Below, piece by piece: positions 6,326-7,858 of a DNA stretch of 7,858 nt; position 1 is the stretch's first letter; the number at the start of each line of letters is the position of its first letter. The stretch spans positions 1 through 7,858 of the forward strand of contig JAWXCH010000206.1 of NCBI GenBank assembly GCA_034440595.1, in the 5' to 3' direction. A model generated the notes under the pieces. It had not been told where the DNA came from. It did not search any database and was given only the letters and a program-made list of their open reading frames with translations. Position numbers and translations under genes: made by a program. The DNA comes from JAWXCH01 sp034440595 (GTDB taxonomy: Bacteria; Planctomycetota; Planctomycetia; Pirellulales; JALHPA01).

Positions 6326-6784
6326 ATGGCGATCAGTAATGAAGAAGTGATTGAGATGTTGAAGGCCTCGTACAACATGGAACTGGAGACGGTTCTGAAT
6401 TACATTGCCAACAGCACCAATCCTGACGGTGTGCGGGCCGAGGAAATCAAGAAATCGTTGGCGGCTGATATCATCGAAGAACTGGGGCACGCTCAGCAGT
6501 TGGCCAACCGCATCAAGCAACTGGGCGGCTTTGTCGAAGGATCGGCGGCGTTAAAGTTCGGTTCCCAAGTGCAACCGAGCAAAACCACCACCGATGTACA
6601 AGCGGTGATCAAGGCGGTCATTGCCGCCGAAGAAACGGCCTGTGCGCAGTACAAGAAGATCATCAAAGCGGTCGAGGGAGAGGATTACGTCACGCAGGAT
6701 ATGTGCGTCCGACTGTTGGCTGATGAAGAAGGGCATTTGATCCTGTTCAAGGGATTCCTGAAGGAGTACTCGGGGCAGGCGTAG
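6326..6784 (+). CDS. Bacterioferritin-like diiron protein (ferritin-like four-helix bundle)
   Basis: A 152-residue cytoplasmic protein of the ferritin/bacterioferritin/Dps superfamily, expected to oxidise and store iron or protect against iron-driven oxidative damage. All four helices are recognisable, and by hand alignment with E. coli Bfr the six ferroxidase ligands are present: Glu19, Glu52 and His55 (EELGHA), Glu102 (AEETA), Glu134 and His137 (DEEGH). Tyr26 matches Bfr Tyr25. The segment VTQDMCVRLLADEEGH is close to Bfr's matching helix. The residue at the place of Bfr's haem ligand Met52 is Leu53, so haem binding as in Bfr is not expected. The length is near the 155-160 usual for Bfr, but the C-terminus ends at GFLKEYSGQA and may lack the fifth helix, so cage assembly is uncertain. 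The start is supported by AGGAG. It is probably co-transcribed with the HEAT protein gene, though an own promoter within that gene is possible. Confidence 0.9.
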   Translation: MAISNEEVIEMLKASYNMELETVLNYIANSTNPDGVRAEEIKKSLAADIIEELGHAQQLANRIKQLGGFVEGSAALKFGSQVQPSKTTTDVQAVIKAVIAAEETACAQYKKIIKAVEGEDYVTQDMCVRLLADEEGHLILFKGFLKEYSGQA

Positions 6785-6817
6785 GCGACAAAGAGTCGTT
6801 CAAAAGTAGCAGCATTT

Positions 6818-7019
6818 AACCTCTCCCGCTTGCGGGAGAGGTCGCGGTATCAGCCGCGGGTGAGGGTGGGCCAGAGATTAGTGAAGGAGAACAGCAGCGA
6901 GTAGAGGAGTTGGATTCGGCGAGATTGCGTTTCACTACTTTCCAGTTTCACATCTCTACTTTCTGACTCTCCCTCACCCGCCGCTTGGGCGGCGACCTCT
7001 CCCACGAGTGGGAGAGGTG
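6818..7019. repeat. MITE-like inverted-repeat element of about 202 bp
   Basis: Two 51 nt arms, 6818-6868 and 6969-7019, are inverted copies identical at 40 of 51 positions, around a 100 bp centre with no coding frame. Each arm contains a perfect 10 bp hairpin: CCTCTCCCGC/GCGGGAGAGG with a TT loop (6820-6841), and CCTCTCCCAC/GTGGGAGAGG with a GA loop (6996-7017). Each arm also has the GGGTGAGGG/CCCTCACCC motif at its inner end. The element fills most of the spacer between the convergent ferritin and Nudix genes. It has no transposase, so it is non-autonomous if it is mobile. CCTCTCCC...GGGAGAGG repeats are familiar from many Gram-negative genomes. The stems could also stop transcription from both sides, though no T-run follows. 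Confidence 0.85.
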
Positions 7020-7054
7020 ACGAGTAACCGCCAATCAGCGAAATGAACGCCGCT

Positions 7055-7507
7055 TCAATTGCTCTCGTTCAGGGACTGAATTCGCGTACGGGCTAATTCC
7101 GTGACGTTGTGTTCGTTCTTGAAGGCGAGAATCTCCAAGGCCGCGCCGATATCGGTCCAGCGCGCTTCAAGGACTTCGTCGTCGTGATCGCTTACGTCGC
7201 CGGCAGTGTAGCGCATCAGAAAGAAATGCACCTGCTTATGGAAGCGAGTCTTGCCACCGGCATAGTCACCGATGTACCAGTACTCGATAGTTGCTAGCCG
7301 CTCCAGCAACTCAGCGTGCAGGCCGGTCTCCTCGCGTACTTCGCGCACCGCCGCCTGTTCAGGAGTCTCATTCGCTTCGATCGTTCCCTTAGGGAGTTGC
7401 CAGCGACCGCGACGGCCGACGGCGATCAGCGCAATCTCGATCGTCTCGGCGGCAGTGCGTCGAAAGACAACTCCTCCGGCCGATGTTTGCGGTTGGGTGT
7501 CGAGCAT
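7055..7507 (-). CDS. Nudix hydrolase (MutT/diadenosine polyphosphate hydrolase type)
   Basis: A 150-residue cytoplasmic hydrolase of nucleoside diphosphates linked to another group. Starting from the ATG at 7507 (MLDTQPQTSAGGVVF...), it has the usual first strand AGGVVFRR (10-17), WQLPKGTIE (36-44) and a complete Nudix box at 41-63 matching GX5EX7REUXEEXGU, with REVREETGL (55-63) carrying the metal-binding glutamates (Glu59, Glu60). KQVHFFLMRY follows the box, a segment I associate with Ap4A/Ap6A-type and MutT1-like members; the substrate remains open (dinucleoside polyphosphates, oxidised nucleotides or others). The frame extends to a TTG at 7603, but the extra residues look unlike coding sequence, and the ATG gives the normal family length. 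There is no Shine-Dalgarno sequence. It converges on the ferritin-like gene and is divergent from the gene at 7707. Confidence 0.93.
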   Translation of the reverse strand: MLDTQPQTSAGGVVFRRTAAETIEIALIAVGRRGRWQLPKGTIEANETPEQAAVREVREETGLHAELLERLATIEYWYIGDYAGGKTRFHKQVHFFLMRYTAGDVSDHDDEVLEARWTDIGAALEILAFKNEHNVTELARTRIQSLNESN

Positions 7508-7681
7508 GCGAAAACGAGCTTGCTTTGGAAATAAAATAGAAGGCCAACCGCCTGTACGACGTTCGGTCAAGTACTTTGAAAATAGCCCACGGCGTGGGGA
7601 CAAACAACCCTTGGGGGCGTGGGACAGTTTTGTTTCCGGCTGACCGCTAGCATCTGACTGCTGTCACTGGCCGAAAACGGC

Positions 7682-7687
7682 TATACT
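7682..7687 (+). promoter_or_regulatory. Possible -10 box for the gene at 7707
   Basis: TATACT is a five-of-six match to a -10 box, predicting transcription from about 7694. The -35 is weak: CTGTCA at 7661-7666 matches four of six, with a short 15 bp spacing. The rest of the 199 bp divergent spacer (7508-7706) shows no gene and no convincing promoter for the Nudix gene. Confidence 0.35.
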
Positions 7688-7706
7688 TAGCACTGTCTTG
7701 CACCAG

Positions 7707-7858
7707 ATGGATCAAAACCATCCTGAACTTGATCAAGAACTTCAGACCCTCGGCCGGGAGTACTTTTGCATGTCCGATCGTGAACGATGGATCATTTACC
7801 CATTGCTTTTTTTGGCACTAGGCAGCACGCTGTGGACCAAAATCACGCATAATGTGAC
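7707..7858 (+). CDS. Membrane-anchored hypothetical protein, N-terminus only (cut by window edge)
   Basis: An open frame starts at the ATG at 7707 and is still open at the right edge: 50 complete codons. It begins MDQNHPELDQELQTLGREYF; a short acidic stretch is followed by SDRERWII and one hydrophobic segment (about 29-43, WIIYPLLFLALGSTLW), so the protein is probably anchored by its N-terminus with the rest outside the cytoplasm. A second in-frame ATG at 7770, giving MSDRERWIIYP..., is preceded by GGGAG at a 9 nt spacing and may be the true start; the 7707 ATG has no such site and lies in a small hairpin. The SDRERWIIYPLLFLALG stretch resembles N-termini I recall from planctomycete hypotheticals, without a search. 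No function can be given from this fragment. Confidence 0.72.
   Translation, partial: MDQNHPELDQELQTLGREYFCMSDRERWIIYPLLFLALGSTLWTKITHNV

Noticed and set aside
7508..7603. N-terminal extension of the Nudix protein to a TTG at 7603.
   Set aside because: It needs a rare start codon and adds 32 basic, non-conserved residues before a normal family N-terminus.

Overview
The window looks like ordinary chromosomal DNA from a planctomycete, probably of the Pirellula/Rhodopirellula type. This is judged by eye, without a search. The reasons are a moderately GC-rich sequence, nearly all genes lacking a Shine-Dalgarno sequence, short hypothetical proteins of a style I associate with planctomycetes, and spacers filled with dyad repeats of the kind common in those genomes (for example the AACCCGACGCGCC.../...GGCGCTTCGGGTT pair). 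No prophage, CRISPR array, rRNA, tRNA, transposase or complete mobile element is visible.

Layout, left to right. At 1-254 (-) is the N-terminal part of a small helical hypothetical protein cut by the window edge. A short divergent spacer with a TATAAT box and a leader hairpin precedes ribBA (394-1605, +), the bifunctional enzyme opening both branches of riboflavin synthesis. The convergent spacer at 1606-1854 holds a nested inverted-repeat mosaic. On the minus strand follow a 764-residue MMPL/RND-type membrane transporter (1855-4149) and, 60 bp upstream of it, a single-domain lipoate-protein-ligase-like protein (4210-4929). A divergent spacer of 232 bp leads to a plus-strand pair: a membrane-anchored HEAT-repeat protein (5162-6307) and, 18 bp later, a bacterioferritin-like four-helix diiron protein (6326-6784). 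The second convergent spacer, 6785-7054, is occupied by a second, unrelated inverted-repeat element of about 200 bp. A Nudix hydrolase (7055-7507, -) and the first 50 codons of a membrane-anchored hypothetical protein (7707 to the edge, +) close the window.

The genes do not form one pathway. Flavin synthesis (ribBA), lipoyl-cofactor attachment, iron storage or detoxification, and nucleotide housekeeping (Nudix) are neighbouring single genes or two-gene units. The two likely co-transcribed pairs are ligase-transporter and HEAT protein-ferritin. I do not see an undescribed multi-gene system. The parts most worth a second look are the two repeat elements, both placed exactly between convergent genes, the ribBA leader, and the ferritin-like protein, which keeps the diiron ligands but lacks the haem-binding methionine of bacterioferritin.
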